From Anthonomus grandis grandis (lineage: Eukaryota; Arthropoda; Insecta; Coleoptera; Curculionidae): a DNA stretch of 64,000 nucleotides. The first letter of the stretch is position 1. Each line of letters opens with the position of its first letter. The DNA lies in assembly GCF_022605725.1 (NCBI RefSeq), contig NC_065547.1, forward strand, positions 22,361,167-22,425,166, written 5' to 3'. This document shows, piece by piece, positions 48,501 through 57,869 of this stretch. The translations under genes and the position numbers were made by a program. A model generated the notes under the pieces. The model made no database searches and was not told the DNA's origin. It saw only the letters and a program-made list of their open reading frames with translations.

Positions 48501-51500
48501 AAACTTGGCACTAAAAATAAATCAATGGTTAAATCTTGTTTTCACCTAAAATTGTAAGAGAATTTAACTAAACCTTAACCTGGCTTTAAAAAGGCTCGAA
48601 AAGCTTAACCGGAACTTTTTTCGATATATATTTGATAATAAAATTTTGAGAACAATGATACCGCATTTGTTACTTTTTGTTTTATATTTATAGAAAAAAT
48701 CAATTTGAAATTAAAATATTTTTTAATAGGAATTTTTCAAAATGGGTTGCTTTGAATGCATTAAAAGTTTTATTTTTTAATCAAGTGATCATGGAAAAAT
48801 AGTTTTTATTGTATTTCATTACTTTAAAACTAGTACATAACTTTGTATTTAATTATTTTTTTAAATTTTTAGCAAGCGTATTCAAACCAGTATTTTTGGC
48901 ATTTGCTTTATTTTTTAAATAGCACTTTATTGGGAGCACTACAGCCACTTATGAAATGCAGTTTTTCCAATAATTTGATTTGATTATTTTTTATATCCGT
49001 TGATAAATAAGCCCAAAAGAAGATAAAAACTAAGTCACGTGTGTAAACGCATTTAGTTAATAAATTAAAGTTCATAACAAGAGGATAGAAGGGTTTGATT
49101 TATTCAATAGCAGGGAAGGCTTGTAATGAAACGAATATTTGTTTTTCAATTGGCATAACATATCAAATTTTGTCCAACGTAATATTACTGTTCTGATTTT
49201 TATTTATTTATATAACACACATCTGTCTAAATTCAACTATCTCTATTCTCTATGCTTATAAGATATTTACACCCAAATATAAAACCTACCAGTGTATAGT
49301 CGCGGCATCAGAACTTACATGCACATATCATGACATCCCATTTCTTTACAATAAAAATAAAAATTAATATTTTTTCTATTGTTCAAGTTTCATTAATATA
49401 TTATACTTGAAATGCCTCTATCTGATCCAATCAGGTGTCTGACTTAAATCCATTTATTCAAATAGGTTTGAGATACAAATTTGCAATAATTTATTGTATG
49501 AATATAAATATTTTTGATATTCATTTACCACCTTGGAAAGATGTTCTTCGATTCAAATCTCTCATTCTCACTCTCATCTCAAATTCATGGCGACTAATGT
49601 CCTTATTTCCCTTGTTGGTCTCGGGAAATAGACTGGCTATATCGATGGCGATACTTTCGAATGGCAGCTCTATATTGGAGTTCTTTATTCTACCTGTGAA
49701 TCTTCTGATAGGGCCTTAACTAGCTGCATATGTCGGACATTTTCGGCATCATGATTTAACATCTGCACGATGATTAATTCAGTAGAACCTATCCTGGATT
49801 TTATCTAGAGTCTAATTTACTCCCAAATGAGCTTCACTTTCTTGCTTCACTTGACCGATGTTTAATGTTGAAGTTCTACTGCTGCAACTTCTTTAACCAT
49901 TTTAGAGCTTCAAAGTCTGGCCTAATCAGAAACTCTTGTCCGTATAGTTATTTGTGCAAATGCTCTACCGCTCGCGCTCTGACAATAACTAGAAGCTTTC
50001 TCCTCGTGACAATATAGTTTTTTTCTGGCTTTGACAACATTCTGCCAAAATACTAGTTGACTCATTCCTCGCCATTCTAGATCTACGCGCCATCTACTTG
50101 TGATAGCATAGCTTCAGCACCAATATGCGCATCTGTATCTATAATAAACTTTCCTAGTTGTGGGTATCCTAATATGGAATGGGAACAAAAAGCAGCTTTC
50201 AGCCTTCGAAAAGCAAAATCGCACTCATTGTTCCATTGAAAACTGTATTTATGTTCTGTCAACCTATGCAAAGGGGCAGCAATATCGGCAAATCATTCGA
50301 CATCAGTAGAATGTGCAGAGTCTAAGAAAATTTCTTAAGTTATGTTGTAAGCCCATTGAGCTCTGTCTAAACCAAAGTCTCATATCTTTTTTTGATAAAC
50401 ATAATTTACTTTCACCAGCGTAGTTTAGCTTTCGTAATGGTAGACTACCTGGTTGATGCATTTGAGGGGTGCAAGACAGTGGGTGCAATTTTTTGCTACC
50501 TCTCGAAAGCGTTCAACTGTGTTTCGCATAATATTTTGTTGAGCAAGTTGGATTTTTATGGTATCCGGGGTATCTGCCTGGAACTTATCCAGTCCGACCT
50601 TTGTGAGCGTTAGCAGATGGTGACTTGTGGAGGAACAACATCCTCCATACTTCCAATAACAGCAGGGGTGCCTCAGAGATCAATCTTGGGTCTTCTTCTG
50701 TTTTTACTTTATGTAAATGAATTACCCGCCCACTTCTCAGAGGTGATGTCTGTACAATATGGGGATGACACAACTCTTCTCAGTCGGCATTCAGATTTGA
50801 TTTCCCTACAGAATGGAACTTGTGCAACACTTCACAAGTTAAAAGCATGGTTTGCTGACAATAATCTATGTTTGAATCTAAATAAAGCAGAGGTGGTTAA
50901 TTTCTCTTTAAGGGAAAGACATCAGAGAATAGACGCGATCAAATTTCTGGGTGTTTATCTAGATAATAAATTATCATGGAAGAGCCATATAATAGATCTG
51001 GCAATAAAACTCGTCGGTTCTTTTTCTGTTGCGCAGAATTGTTCAATTGGCGCATCCAGTAGTATGTAGAACCGCGTATATAGGACTTTTTCAATCAAAG
51101 TTGTCATATGGACTGTTATTTTGGGGTAACTCGGCTGACTGGCAGAGATCATTTGGGTTGCAAAAATCAGCACTCAGAATTCTAGGAAACAAAAAACCAA
51201 CAGATAGTTATAGACCTTTATTCAAAAATTTAAAAATCATGACAATGCCTGGCCTGTACATCCACCAATGTCTGATGTTTGCTAGAACACACTCTTTTAG
51301 ATTTAGTAGGGTAAATAGTAGACACCTATATGACACCAGACATGGGGAAAATTTCTTACTTCCACAACACCGGCTTAGTCTGACCCATAAGGGCTATATG
51401 ACTAATGCCATAAAACTTTTTAATGCAATACCCAAAACCCAAAACAACTACATTTAAATAGATTTAAGCAAGTAACGAAAAACCTGATTTTCGAGATCTG

Positions 51501-52548
51501 CCCATATTCATTGGACGAATTCTACAATAGTCTTTAACCTATCAAAATTTATCGAATATAATACTTTCATACCTGTATAACAAATGTTTCATATATACTT
51601 AGTGAGCATTTTTCTGATGCGAACCAAAACTGTATTTTGTTTTTCTTTCTGTCTAAAATTTTAGATGCCTTTTGATTGTGAAAAAAAATTAAGTTTTTTT
51701 TCACAACTTTTTTTTCTCACATTTTGTTTGCTATGTTATGTAGATAAAACTCAATGGGTTCAGTTTAAGCTGGGTATGCTGGAATTTGTTAAAAACTGTC
51801 TTTAGATTTTTGAGGTGTTCATCAAAAGTTTTTCCCATTACGAGAACATCGTCAAAGTAAACCATAGGGTTAGCATTAGGTTATTCAAAGATCTTGCTGA
51901 GCTCTGCGATGACCTGTTTGGCTTTGCTCAATTGGAGTTTACTCAACTTTCTCGTTTGGAGAAATTTTTTAATGTTGGAAAAAAATTTTCTTAATCTTTG
52001 CGAAGCTGTCCAGATTCGTGTCGAGTCTCTTGGTCAAAGAAATCGCGCAACCTTCTTCACATCTGGATACAGATCTTACTGGTTGGTATAAAGCCACCAA
52101 GTTTTCTGATGTTACCGGTGACTTGGCGACAAGGTATTTACAGGCATTCTCTTGGAAAATTCAAATTGACACCTTGTATGAAATTTTAGTAATAGTTATT
52201 TTAGGGTGATATTAATTCAAGATGACCCTTCTATGTTAAGTCTTTCGAATACTGAATATTGCAGTTAAAAATGTAACATTTATAGAAACATTGTATGTTA
52301 ATCTTGTTCATGATTTAGGTCTTCCACTCTATGTCTTCGGACCTGAAACCCACATGACCTCCATTGTGGGAATGGCGTTGGGCACCAGACCCATCCCACA
52401 AGAAAACAATGTTGAATTTGCTACAGCAAATTTCTTGTTACCATCGGGTGATAAGCAGCCCATTAAGAAAAAACCAGAAGAAGCCGCAGCTGCAGCAAGG
52501 GCAAGTGCACTGAAACATGCTGCTGCTCAAGCTGCAGCTAGGAAGTCA
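36347..52548 (+). CDS. ATPCL: ATP-citrate lyase, N-terminal 474 residues (7 exons)
   Basis: ATP-citrate lyase makes cytosolic acetyl-CoA and oxaloacetate from citrate, CoA and ATP, feeding fatty-acid and sterol-derived synthesis and histone acetylation. Seven exons (36347-36551, 42712-42915, 44113-44445, 44502-44622, 44781-44978, 47798-47928, 52319-52548) join with consistent phases and GT-AG borders to give exactly 1422 nt. Signature segments in order: VVKPDQLIKRRGKLG, VCIYSHRHADTILFYHQGGV, DLYFTYLEINPLVV, ADLDAKSGASLKL, VAGGGASVIYSDTICDLGG, NYGEYSGAPSEQQTYEYAKT, FGPETHMTSIVGMALGTRPI. These cover the ATP-grasp domain (about residues 5-240) and the citrate-binding domain (about 245-420). Residues 435-474 are an alanine- and lysine-rich linker. 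The C-terminal CoA-binding and citrate-synthase-like half, with the phosphorylated catalytic His, is absent from the window and should lie downstream. No stop or frameshift was seen in the seven exons. Confidence 0.95.
37533..37540. repeat. 8-bp target-site duplication, left (GTCCCCCG)
   Basis: GTCCCCCG lies directly before the terminal repeat of the second P-like copy and recurs at 40686-40693. Its GC-rich character resembles the GTCC-rich preferred targets of P elements. Confidence 0.9.
38026..38093 (+). pseudogene. THAP exon 1 of P-like copy 2
   Basis: Reads MGKTCVVCVAS, two stops, then KGDSSRPFHK up to the AA|GTAAGT donor at 38094. The cysteine pair and the FHK motif are those expected at the start of a C2CH THAP finger. 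The tandem stops at the same position as in copy 1 mean the source element already had them. Confidence 0.6.
38651..38831 (+). pseudogene. THAP exon 2 of P-like copy 2
   Basis: After the TTATTATAG acceptor: AQREQWISLMEINKIKQNIF, VCSDHILRSDFLYKEDNI, then one stop before RLKKSALPQ at the AAAG|GTAATT donor. The C-x2-H pair (CSDH) and conserved Trp complete the THAP fold begun in exon 1. Confidence 0.7.
39186..39326 (+). pseudogene. Ser/Thr-rich linker exon of P-like copy 2
   Basis: An open 47-codon segment between AATTATAG and a GAAAAG|GTAAAA donor, in phase with the preceding THAP exon. It encodes SDHSSLTITASEINSSTVTG and PSRFCLTATYSLTLPRK. Such polar linkers follow the THAP finger in P-type transposases and THAP proteins. 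Confidence 0.5.
39483..39670 (+). pseudogene. Coiled-coil exon of P-like copy 2
   Basis: In phase with the previous exon except for one stop shared in position with copy 1. It encodes STDDSTVSKAKSLVTKLWKK, NKEQKIKIRRLQ and FKSLLKYLRNNNMI. The heptad-like pattern fits the dimerising coiled coil found after THAP domains in P transposases. Confidence 0.5.
40686..40693. repeat. 8-bp target-site duplication, right (GTCCCCCG)
   Basis: Identical to 37533-37540. Confidence 0.9.
40694..41594. other. AT-rich intron sequence with a trinucleotide run
   Basis: (TAA)n-like repeat at about 40864-40885. Otherwise no motif was recognised. Confidence 0.4.
41595..41775. mobile_element. Short MITE (181 bp)
   Basis: The left end CAGGTTATTTACGGCATTCG pairs imperfectly with the reverse complement of the right end CGAATAACCCTG. 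Both ends abut TA. The inner GATACGG and GCCT/AGGC segments also pair. It lies in ATPCL intron sequence and has no coding capacity. Confidence 0.55.
41776..42711. other. ATPCL intron, nothing recognised
   Basis: AT-rich sequence without repeat pairs or coding motifs. Confidence 0.4.
42712..42915 (+). CDS. ATPCL: ATPCL coding exon 2 (residues 69-136)
   Basis: Acceptor TTTATTTAG, donor CAAG|GTAAG. It encodes LIAVNKNLDDVQKWIGERM and GKLRNFIIEPFVAHKEDEET. The intron before it is 6.2 kb because of the second P-like element and other sequence. Confidence 0.95.
43767..43955. repeat. Foldback repeat, possibly paired Penelope-like tails
   Basis: The left arm 43767-43831 (TACGAGACAGTTTTACCACT ... ACACGTGTTTCG) is the inverted copy of the right arm 43894-43955 (CGAAACACGTGTC ... 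AGTGGTAAAACTGTCTCGTA). A 62-bp centre separates them. A hammerhead-like motif lies on the minus strand at the left-arm boundary (43818-43855). The combination of GAAACACGTGT and a stem suggests tails of a Penelope-like element or a related retrozyme. The family name is an inference. Confidence 0.6.
43818..43855 (-). ncRNA. Hammerhead-ribozyme-like motif (minus strand)
   Basis: Minus strand reads CCGAAGAT, then GCTAAC-ATC-GTTAGC (a perfect 6-bp stem II with a 3-base loop), then GAAAC and ACGTGTT. This follows the hammerhead order CUGAUGA / stem II / GAAA / short stem III / cleavage site. Two core positions differ from consensus (CUG to CCG, U7 to A), so this copy is probably inactive. Confidence 0.4.
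44113..44445 (+). CDS. ATPCL: ATPCL coding exon 3 (residues 137-247)
   Basis: Acceptor ATCTTCAG, donor CCAG|GTAAT. It encodes VDIGDVDSKAIKLDVPVGED, LYFTYLEINPLVVTEKEIYI and LDLAAKLDATADFMC, with the E-I-N-P-L segment and the D in LDLAAK that close the ATP-grasp metal site in the family. Confidence 0.95.
44502..44622 (+). CDS. ATPCL: ATPCL coding exon 4 (residues 248-287)
   Basis: The intron before it is only 56 bp. It encodes EEAYIADLDAKSGASLKLTI and KGRIWTMVAGGGASVIY, the start of the citrate-binding domain with its glycine-rich loop. Donor ACAG|GTAAAA. Confidence 0.95.
44781..44978 (+). CDS. ATPCL: ATPCL coding exon 5 (residues 288-353)
   Basis: Acceptor TTATTATAG, donor TTAG|GTGAGT. It encodes DTICDLGGTSELANYGEYSG, APSEQQTYEYAKT and GGGIANFTNVAATF. 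The following 2.8-kb intron contains the mariner-family element at 45087-46645. Confidence 0.95.
45087..46645 (-). mobile_element. Mariner-family element (1559 bp) in an ATPCL intron
   Basis: The ends CAGGGTGTTTC..AACTATGGGA and their reverse complement pair over about 110-120 bp (including CATGTCCGGAAAT and CCACTACGGCCCTAAGACGC) and both abut TA. The element lies between coding exons 5 and 6, with its transposase antisense to ATPCL. Arm identity is high, so it is a fairly recent insertion compared with the other relics. Confidence 0.9.
45355..46350 (-). pseudogene. DDE transposase with N-terminal DUF4817-type domain, frameshifted
   Basis: Minus-strand ATG at 46350: MENFTNQELADMHLAYGATN and RLYHERYPERQHP form the DUF4817-type helical domain common in insect transposases. 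A frameshift near 46175 leads into VLQRVADEPSNSTRDVAKNM (HTH). The long frame 46114-45440 carries VLWNDEASFTRDGI (first Asp), WSVNVWAGIIDDYLIGPYLL, and WFQHDGSPAHF (second Asp). A second frameshift near 45500 moves to LLSPDLTSLDFSLRGHVKSL (third acidic residue) and the C-terminus at 45355. All three catalytic positions are present, so only about two indels separate it from an intact gene. Confidence 0.85.
46646..47324. other. ATPCL intron with a small hairpin
   Basis: CTGTGCCGTA...TACGGCACAG forms a perfect 10-bp hairpin at 47181-47217. Otherwise nothing was recognised. Confidence 0.45.
47325..47478 (+). mobile_element. Diverged end of a third P-like element
   Basis: TTATTAAAGGGGAACAGTAG (47337-) and the following TATTGTTTTGTG match the right part of copy 2 (about 40499-40532). 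The similarity continues patchily to a terminus TTCAATGTTCTAAG ending at 47478, the same outer bases as the other two copies. The left end was not found, so it is a solo or internally deleted, older relative. Confidence 0.65.
47634..47671 (+). ncRNA. Hammerhead-ribozyme-like motif (plus strand)
   Basis: CCTGATAAT is followed by GGACAC-CACT-GTGTCC (perfect 6-bp stem II), GAAAC at 47660-47664, and ATGTC, in which A63-U68 and C64-G67 (numbering within 476xx) would make the very short stem III before the GUC cleavage site. This arrangement resembles the minimal hammerheads reported in Penelope-like elements. The catalytic G8 position appears to be A and one extra U precedes stem II, so this copy may be dead. 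Confidence 0.45.
47798..47928 (+). CDS. ATPCL: ATPCL coding exon 6 (residues 354-397)
   Basis: Acceptor GATATTTCAG, donor TTAG|GTAAGT. It encodes GIITAFVEFKDRMIEHKIKI and FVRRAGPNYQEGLRRMREVG. The RRxGPNYQEGLR stretch is highly conserved in the citrate-binding domain. Confidence 0.95.
47929..49435. other. ATPCL intron, nothing recognised
   Basis: AT-rich sequence between exon 6 and the gypsy relic, without coding motifs. Confidence 0.4.
49440..50395 (-). mobile_element. Gypsy pol relic: RNase H and integrase part
   Basis: Minus strand: ORF 50271-50083 reads MHRLTEHKYSFQWNNECDFA, then ILGYPQLGKFIIDTDAHIGA, the connection and RNase H start of gypsy pol (with the catalytic D of DTDA). Lower down, VKSXCRKCPT near 49760 is the integrase zinc finger and LPFESIAIDIASLFPETNKG near 49640 the start of the integrase core. 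Many stops. The same strand's RT part lies at 51740-52000 on the other side of an inserted LINE. Confidence 0.75.
50395..51740 (+). mobile_element. LINE inserted within the gypsy relic
   Basis: Plus strand: LVDAFEGCKTVGAIFCYLSK, AFNCVSHNILLSKL (RT 'FDxVSHxxLL'), GVPQRSILGLLLFLLYVNEL near 50670, VQYGDDTTLLSR near 50755 (active site YGDD), FLGVYLDNKLSWKSHI near 50945, and after a frameshift near 51050 SYGLLFWGNSADWQ and the conserved C-terminus. Only one stop and one or two frameshifts interrupt it, so it is among the youngest LINE copies in the window. Confidence 0.85.
51740..52000 (-). mobile_element. Gypsy reverse-transcriptase fragment
   Basis: Minus strand reads PMVYFDDVLVMGKTFDEHLK, NLKTVFNKFQ..QLKLNP. 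YFDD is the RT active site and the text after it is the usual 'KTFEEHLxHLxxVFxRLxxAxLKLNPxKC' of gypsy pol. It continues at 50395 after the LINE. Confidence 0.75.
52319..52548 (+). CDS. ATPCL: ATPCL coding exon 7 (residues 398-474)
   Basis: Acceptor CATGATTTAG, donor AAGTCA|GTAAGT, ending in phase 0. It encodes LPLYVFGPETHMTSIVGMAL, TANFLLPSGDKQPIKKKPEE, then an alanine-rich linker. This is the position of the regulatory linker that carries phosphorylation sites in mammalian ACLY. The insect linker looks different in content. Confidence 0.95.
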
Positions 52549-54015
52549 GTAAGTTTAAATGTGATTCTGTTTTAGATAAGAGTATTACTGGAGCTGGTCG
52601 TTATGTTTTTAGAAAGGGTATGTGGAATATTAATAATGAATTTAATAATAGTTTTTTTTTCATATTTTCATCTTTGTATTTTAAAATTATTATTCCACTT
52701 ACTCTGGTTTGGTTTAAGCTGTTTTTGTATCGTTTTCTTTTTTATTAGTGTTGAGCTTTCATGAATTTTTGTACTGTTATGCAAACCAGTTTAATCAGCT
52801 TATTGTTACACCTGTAATAACTGTGTCACACATACACATTTTTTTTCATTAATTTTTCTTTTTCCCAAGACAAAATTGACGATTATTTACTAAAATTCTC
52901 TACTATACTAAAATATTGTTTCTCTATGGTGGTTTGGTTTGTTCTAAGCTTTTTCTCTTTAATATTTTCGAGTTGCATAATTTAAAGCGTTTTTTAAAGG
53001 TCGTTAATCCCTAAAGTAACGATATATGATAATGAATTAATCTTCTAAAAGTAGATGTTTTAAAAATAACAAACATGAATCAATTATTTATATTTTATAA
53101 AAATCTAAAAGAAGTGTTTGGATAGGGACATTAAAACTAATAGACCATACGTTTCATTTACATACTCATAAAAAGAGTATATAAGAAGTCATTCTGAACA
53201 ACAAAAAAAGGCAAACTGAGGGTACGAGAGTTGTGATAGCCAACCTCGAAAAAGACTTTTTAAAAAAATTAGTTTCACACGTTAAAGCGTGACTTATTAC
53301 AGACTTAAGTAAACTAATTTTGTAAAATAAATATTCGTAAGGGATTCGATTAGTAAGTGGCGACTCAATATGATGATATATGAGCAAGGTTCTTCTTGAG
53401 TTCTGTAATCTATGTATGACAAACTTCTGGAGTAAGAAGTAGTTGACTATACCTATTAGCAGGACATACAGTACTCCATCTAGGTCCACATGCTGGTTAT
53501 CTGGTAGTAAACAGGTGGGTTTGGGGCATGGTCAATTTTTTATGATGCATCTCGACAATTTTCTGCTTTAGCTTTATTTAAGTATAATGAGCTCAGTTTT
53601 AAATTGTTGAATTGGATGGGTAAGGCTTCAGTGATAGACGGCGATAAGTGTAATTGCGGCAGTTCGAGGTTTTAATAAATGGTTTCTGATTATCTGTGAT
53701 ACCTGCGATTATTTGAGGTTATATTAACATTGTTTAACATTCATTATTCTTTGTCCAATCTTTCGCCTTTGTTGTAGTCAATTTTGGGTTTGGGGCGAGT
53801 AATTTTTAATTTTTTAAATGAAGGGATTTTGTCTCTTTGTATATGCCCTTCTACCATTCTCAGCCTTTTTTTAGGTATGAATTTTTTGGTTATTTCGATA
53901 AAATTTCAGTTATAATGGTTGGTCTAAGTGGTGCATGTACGGTAATATTATACGAGTCAGGACCATTGCGAGAAACAGATCCAAGAGGTATTTTATTATT
54001 GCAAAGTTTAATTGT
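52549..54015. other. ATPCL intron region, exon-like frame not assigned
   Basis: No ATPCL exon was recognised. At 53875-53987 there is an open segment (YEFFGYFDKISVIMVGLSGA ... LRETDPR) bounded by TTTTTTAG and AGAG|GTATT, but its phase does not fit exon 7 and I do not recognise the peptide. Confidence 0.35.
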
Positions 54016-54019
54016 CAAA

Positions 54020-54360
54020 TAGGGATTCTGTTCGCTCTCATATAAGCTGCGTTAGGCCGTGACTAATCGTAAAGTCCTCTGCTTGGACCCCTCATCATCA
54101 GTCCTGTTACGACTTAACAATTTCTGTACTTGGATCCAAGTGAAATATGCAGGATAAAGGCAAAGTGTCCTCAACAAAGGTCAGCAACATGTTCCTTAGG
54201 GTATCCAAATAAATAAATTGATCCATCGTTTCTTCTAATATGCAGTGGTGAGTGCTATTCCCAACATCTTCATACTATGCAACAACCACTATCATGTTTA
54301 ACCTCTTTTAGTCATCTCTGGATGCTCTTAAAGCTTATGTTAAGACCAGGAGTTTCTGAG
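54020..54360 (-). mobile_element. Tc1-like transposase fragment
   Basis: Minus strand reads LNMIVVVA, then EDVGNSTHHCILEETMDQFI, YLDTLRNMLLTFVEDTLPLS and FHLDPSTEIVKS. This corresponds to Tc1 'VMVWGCFS..GVGxLxFIxGxMxxxxYxxILxxxL...'. The second catalytic Asp region is altered. Short and decayed. Confidence 0.65.
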
Positions 54361-55975
54361 CCTTATGCGGATCAGTTTTAATTCTTGTTCCATTTTTTTT
54401 AATCGTTTTTTTTTTCGTTGGCTATTTTTGTAGTCTTTCCTAATTTGCATGTTTTAAAACTGTAAATGTTTTTGCTTTTGACAGATTTATCCAGAAAAAA
54501 GGGGTGGCCGAGGTACTTGATATATTTACACGTTTTCGATGGAGTTTGATTAATGTTTCCTAAAGATCCTAAATATATCTATATTAATCATATCATGAAA
54601 ACCCTATTTGTTATTAACATCTTTATCTACGGTCCTCAAATTTTTAGTGGTTTTTGATATGTAGATGACAAAAACGCAATTTTGTAAGATGTGGGCAAAA
54701 ACGATTCATTGACACTTTAACACAACTATAAACAATATGGTTTATTTGTTTTAATGTCTTTGTTCTAGGGTTGAACGCCTTTGAAGAACCTCCGGTTTGC
54801 TATTTCGCTGTATATAGTTAAAAATAATTAACGGCTTTACAGTAGGATATAAAGCTTAAAACTAACACTCACTTTTTTTATTGTACATATATTTGTAAAT
54901 TTTATTGACTTGTATTAAAATTATCTGGTCATGCTTATGAGTTTAGATAAGTCTAGTAATACTCACACCTTAAAAAGCAACAATATTGACGACAGTTTGT
55001 CCATGATATTTCACATTTTTTAGACTGCTTTAAATTTCCATTAAATAATTAATTAATTTTAGTTGTTTAAAAGGGGAATTAGTAGGGATACTCTCATTGA
55101 TTTAGAAAAAAAAATAGAAACACACTCCAAGAATACATTCAGAGCCTTGCTTAAAACAGCATAGTAAAATGAAATATCCAAAAGTTAATCTGCTATTAAA
55201 TGCATAAATTGGTATGCTATTAAGATTTTGATATGATAAAGATGCTCTTAAGATCCTGAAAGTCTGATATGATTCCTCTGTGAAGCATTATCACCTAAAG
55301 AAGACTCCTTGTTTCTATTGATAGCTTCCAATTCACTACTTTTTGTTCAGTTTTTGCAGCCTTATCTTATAGTATAATGTCAAATACTTTAATATCTTTT
55401 CAGTTTTTTTTTACAAAAACAATTAAATGCTGTAACTTATATGATATTGGAAACACTCCTGCAAACTGTAATTTACATAATTCACTTCGGCTTATTTTTT
55501 GAAAAATGTTTGATTTCAAGTGGCCCTACATTTTTAGAAGCCTTTGAGCTTTGAATAGCTAAAAAAAATATTTTCAAAAAATTAAAGACAAAAAATATTT
55601 TAGTCTAATTAAACTGGAAGAACTACTTTATTAATCAAGTATTTACTAAAAAACTTGTCTTCCACCCACATCCAATGATACATAAGCTTAATACCGTTGC
55701 CGTACGTTATGGAGGGTGTATTTGTGTTGTCGCCATATTAATAAAAATGAGTTCTTTTATATTCCTCTTTGATTCTGGGCAGAACGAAAGTCTTTCAAGA
55801 AACATTTAAACGAAAACAACAGAAACAATAACGAACTCTCGAATAACTCTTCTTTAAATATATTAGCTATTAAACCAATGGGTGAAACAGTTTCATAACT
55901 TGACCTTATAGCAACGACCACCGTGTAATCCGAGCAGCTATACATATAATTACAAGATTCTAAAGAATTAAACTA
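54361..55975. other. AT-rich stretch, nothing recognised
   Basis: No coding motif or inverted repeat was seen. Confidence 0.4.
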
Positions 55976-55979
55976 GTGC

Positions 55980-57660
55980 AGCAACGAAAACTTCGTGAAC
56001 CGCCAACACGTACATTAGTAATAGACCCTGTCTGAAATAACATTTCAAATAGTATGCAAATTGCAACAAAAAGTATATGCTTTAAACGTAGTGGACATTT
56101 TAGCAAAATCAACCCACACACAAAACAACTAATAAAATGAAGAAAAGAAATGGATCAAGACGGCCAAGGATATAAGAATCTTAATAAAGATTCTTACATC
56201 CTTGGATTACGAATTTGAAATTGGAATAGATTTAAGGAACAATGAGCTAATAACATAGATCATTGTTCCAATAATGAGGTAATAACATGAGCTCAAAACA
56301 ATGAGCTAGTTAAGAATACAATCGTCGATAATAAAAGTATGAAAGTTCTAAGATTCATACTGTCAAAAGAACACTAAAAAATGACTATTCTAGGGTATTA
56401 TATATATAGTCAGCGTATAGTCTATTAGAGAGATGATCTTGACTGCTCTTCAAGATTTTTATAAAAATCTGTACAGTTCTAAAACCCAGGGCCGTCAATA
56501 TCAAAGGAAAATAAAATGTAGGATATGAAGAGGTTCTAGTAATAAATATCGGAGAATGGGAGACAGCATTATATCAAATGAAAGACAGAAAGAGGGAAGT
56601 TCAGGCGAAGGTTAAATCACGAGCGAAATTACTAAAATAGGAGATGAGACCCTGATGGATCATGTAAAATGATTGCTTAACGAATCTTTAATGGAAGGAA
56701 AATCCCAACTAAGTGTGCAAAGTGCAGGTCATATACAAGAAAGGAGACAGAAACAACATAGCTAATTATCCACATACAGCTTACAAAAATAATAACCAAC
56801 CGGTTGACAAAATGGGCTCATACCTACTAGTCGAACAAGTCGAATTCCGTAAGGGCTTAGCACTACATCAACCACCTACAGACACTTCGTACTACCAGAA
56901 AAACTATCTTGGGCAACTTGGGCATTTCTGAAATCCCTAGAAAGGATCGACTCTGAATACTTACGCCTTATCAAACATATCTATAATAACCCTTCCATTT
57001 ATGTTGTGAGATCGACAAGATTCCAATCAAAAGAGGAGTAAGGCAGGGAGACATCATCTCCTCAAAAATTCTTATCCTTGCTTTGGAGGATGCCTTGTAA
57101 GAACACGGAATTAATATTGATGGAGTGCGTCAAAATGATTTAGGATGTGCGGACGGTAGTGTGGTCATTGCCAAGAGTTTAAAAATATGCTTCGGAAACT
57201 TTATCCAACATCGCTACAAATTGAACTTGAAATGAATAAAATAAAAATCATGAGTACAGTTGTTCAAGTTGTCTCAGAATTTATTTACCTAGACCACAAA
57301 ATTCAGGCAAAGAATATCAATCTTCTAAAATCCGAAGAACAATTACGCCTCTTTTGGGCAGCCTTACGTAATCTAGGATTTACCCTTAAATCTCGTGATG
57401 TTTCTATAAATTTAAAAAGAAAAATATTTGACTGCTGTATCATGAGCATGTAGGACATTTATTTGGCGCCGAAGAGACACCGAACGGAGCATCGGTAAGC
57501 CTCCGAAACTATATCCAAAATGTTACGGGAAGAACTTGGATCTGGACTGCTAGAGATAGAAAAACGTTAAAGATTTGGAAAAGGACTATATCCAGGAGTA
57601 GATCAACACTCGCTGAGAAGAAGATAAAGGAGCTATTAAATGAATTTAACTGAATTGTAC
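55980..57660 (+). mobile_element. LINE relic, copy B of the family at 31690
   Basis: The 5' part repeats the sequence of copy A (ATATGCTTTAAACG, TTTAGCAAAATCAA, AAGAAAAGAAATG). Later: VRQGDIISSKILILALEDAL near 57040, GINIDGVRQNDLGCADGSVV near 57110 (active site decayed), and the C-terminal LRKLYPTSLQIELEMNKIKI, FIYLDHKIQAKNINLLKSEE, NLKRKIFDCCIMSM. It has an insertion of short repeated motifs near 56170-56290. Dead by frameshifts. Confidence 0.7.
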
Positions 57661-57869
57661 TGAGTCGAAATATTTCAACAGCCCAATATTCCAAAAGAAT
57701 TCCACATTTTTTTAAATATGTAATATATGAAACAAAACTCTTCTTTAAACGATTCAAAATAAAATGAGAAGTATATAAATTGTAGAGGGAATCAAAAAAC
57801 TTTTATTGACGAAAAATTTGGCCGAAAAAATCTAAATTATTTACAAAAAAAAATCCCTGATAGTTATTC

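Noticed and set aside
51894..52209. Three overlapping plus-strand ORFs of about 63 codons
   Set aside because: They overlap each other in different frames. Part is antisense to gypsy RT, the remainder has no recognisable motif.
53875..53987. Exon-like open segment as the next ATPCL exon
   Set aside because: Splicing from exon 7 (phase 0) would read GTA TGA, an immediate stop. The frame that is open needs a phase-2 donor, and its peptide does not resemble ATP-citrate lyase.
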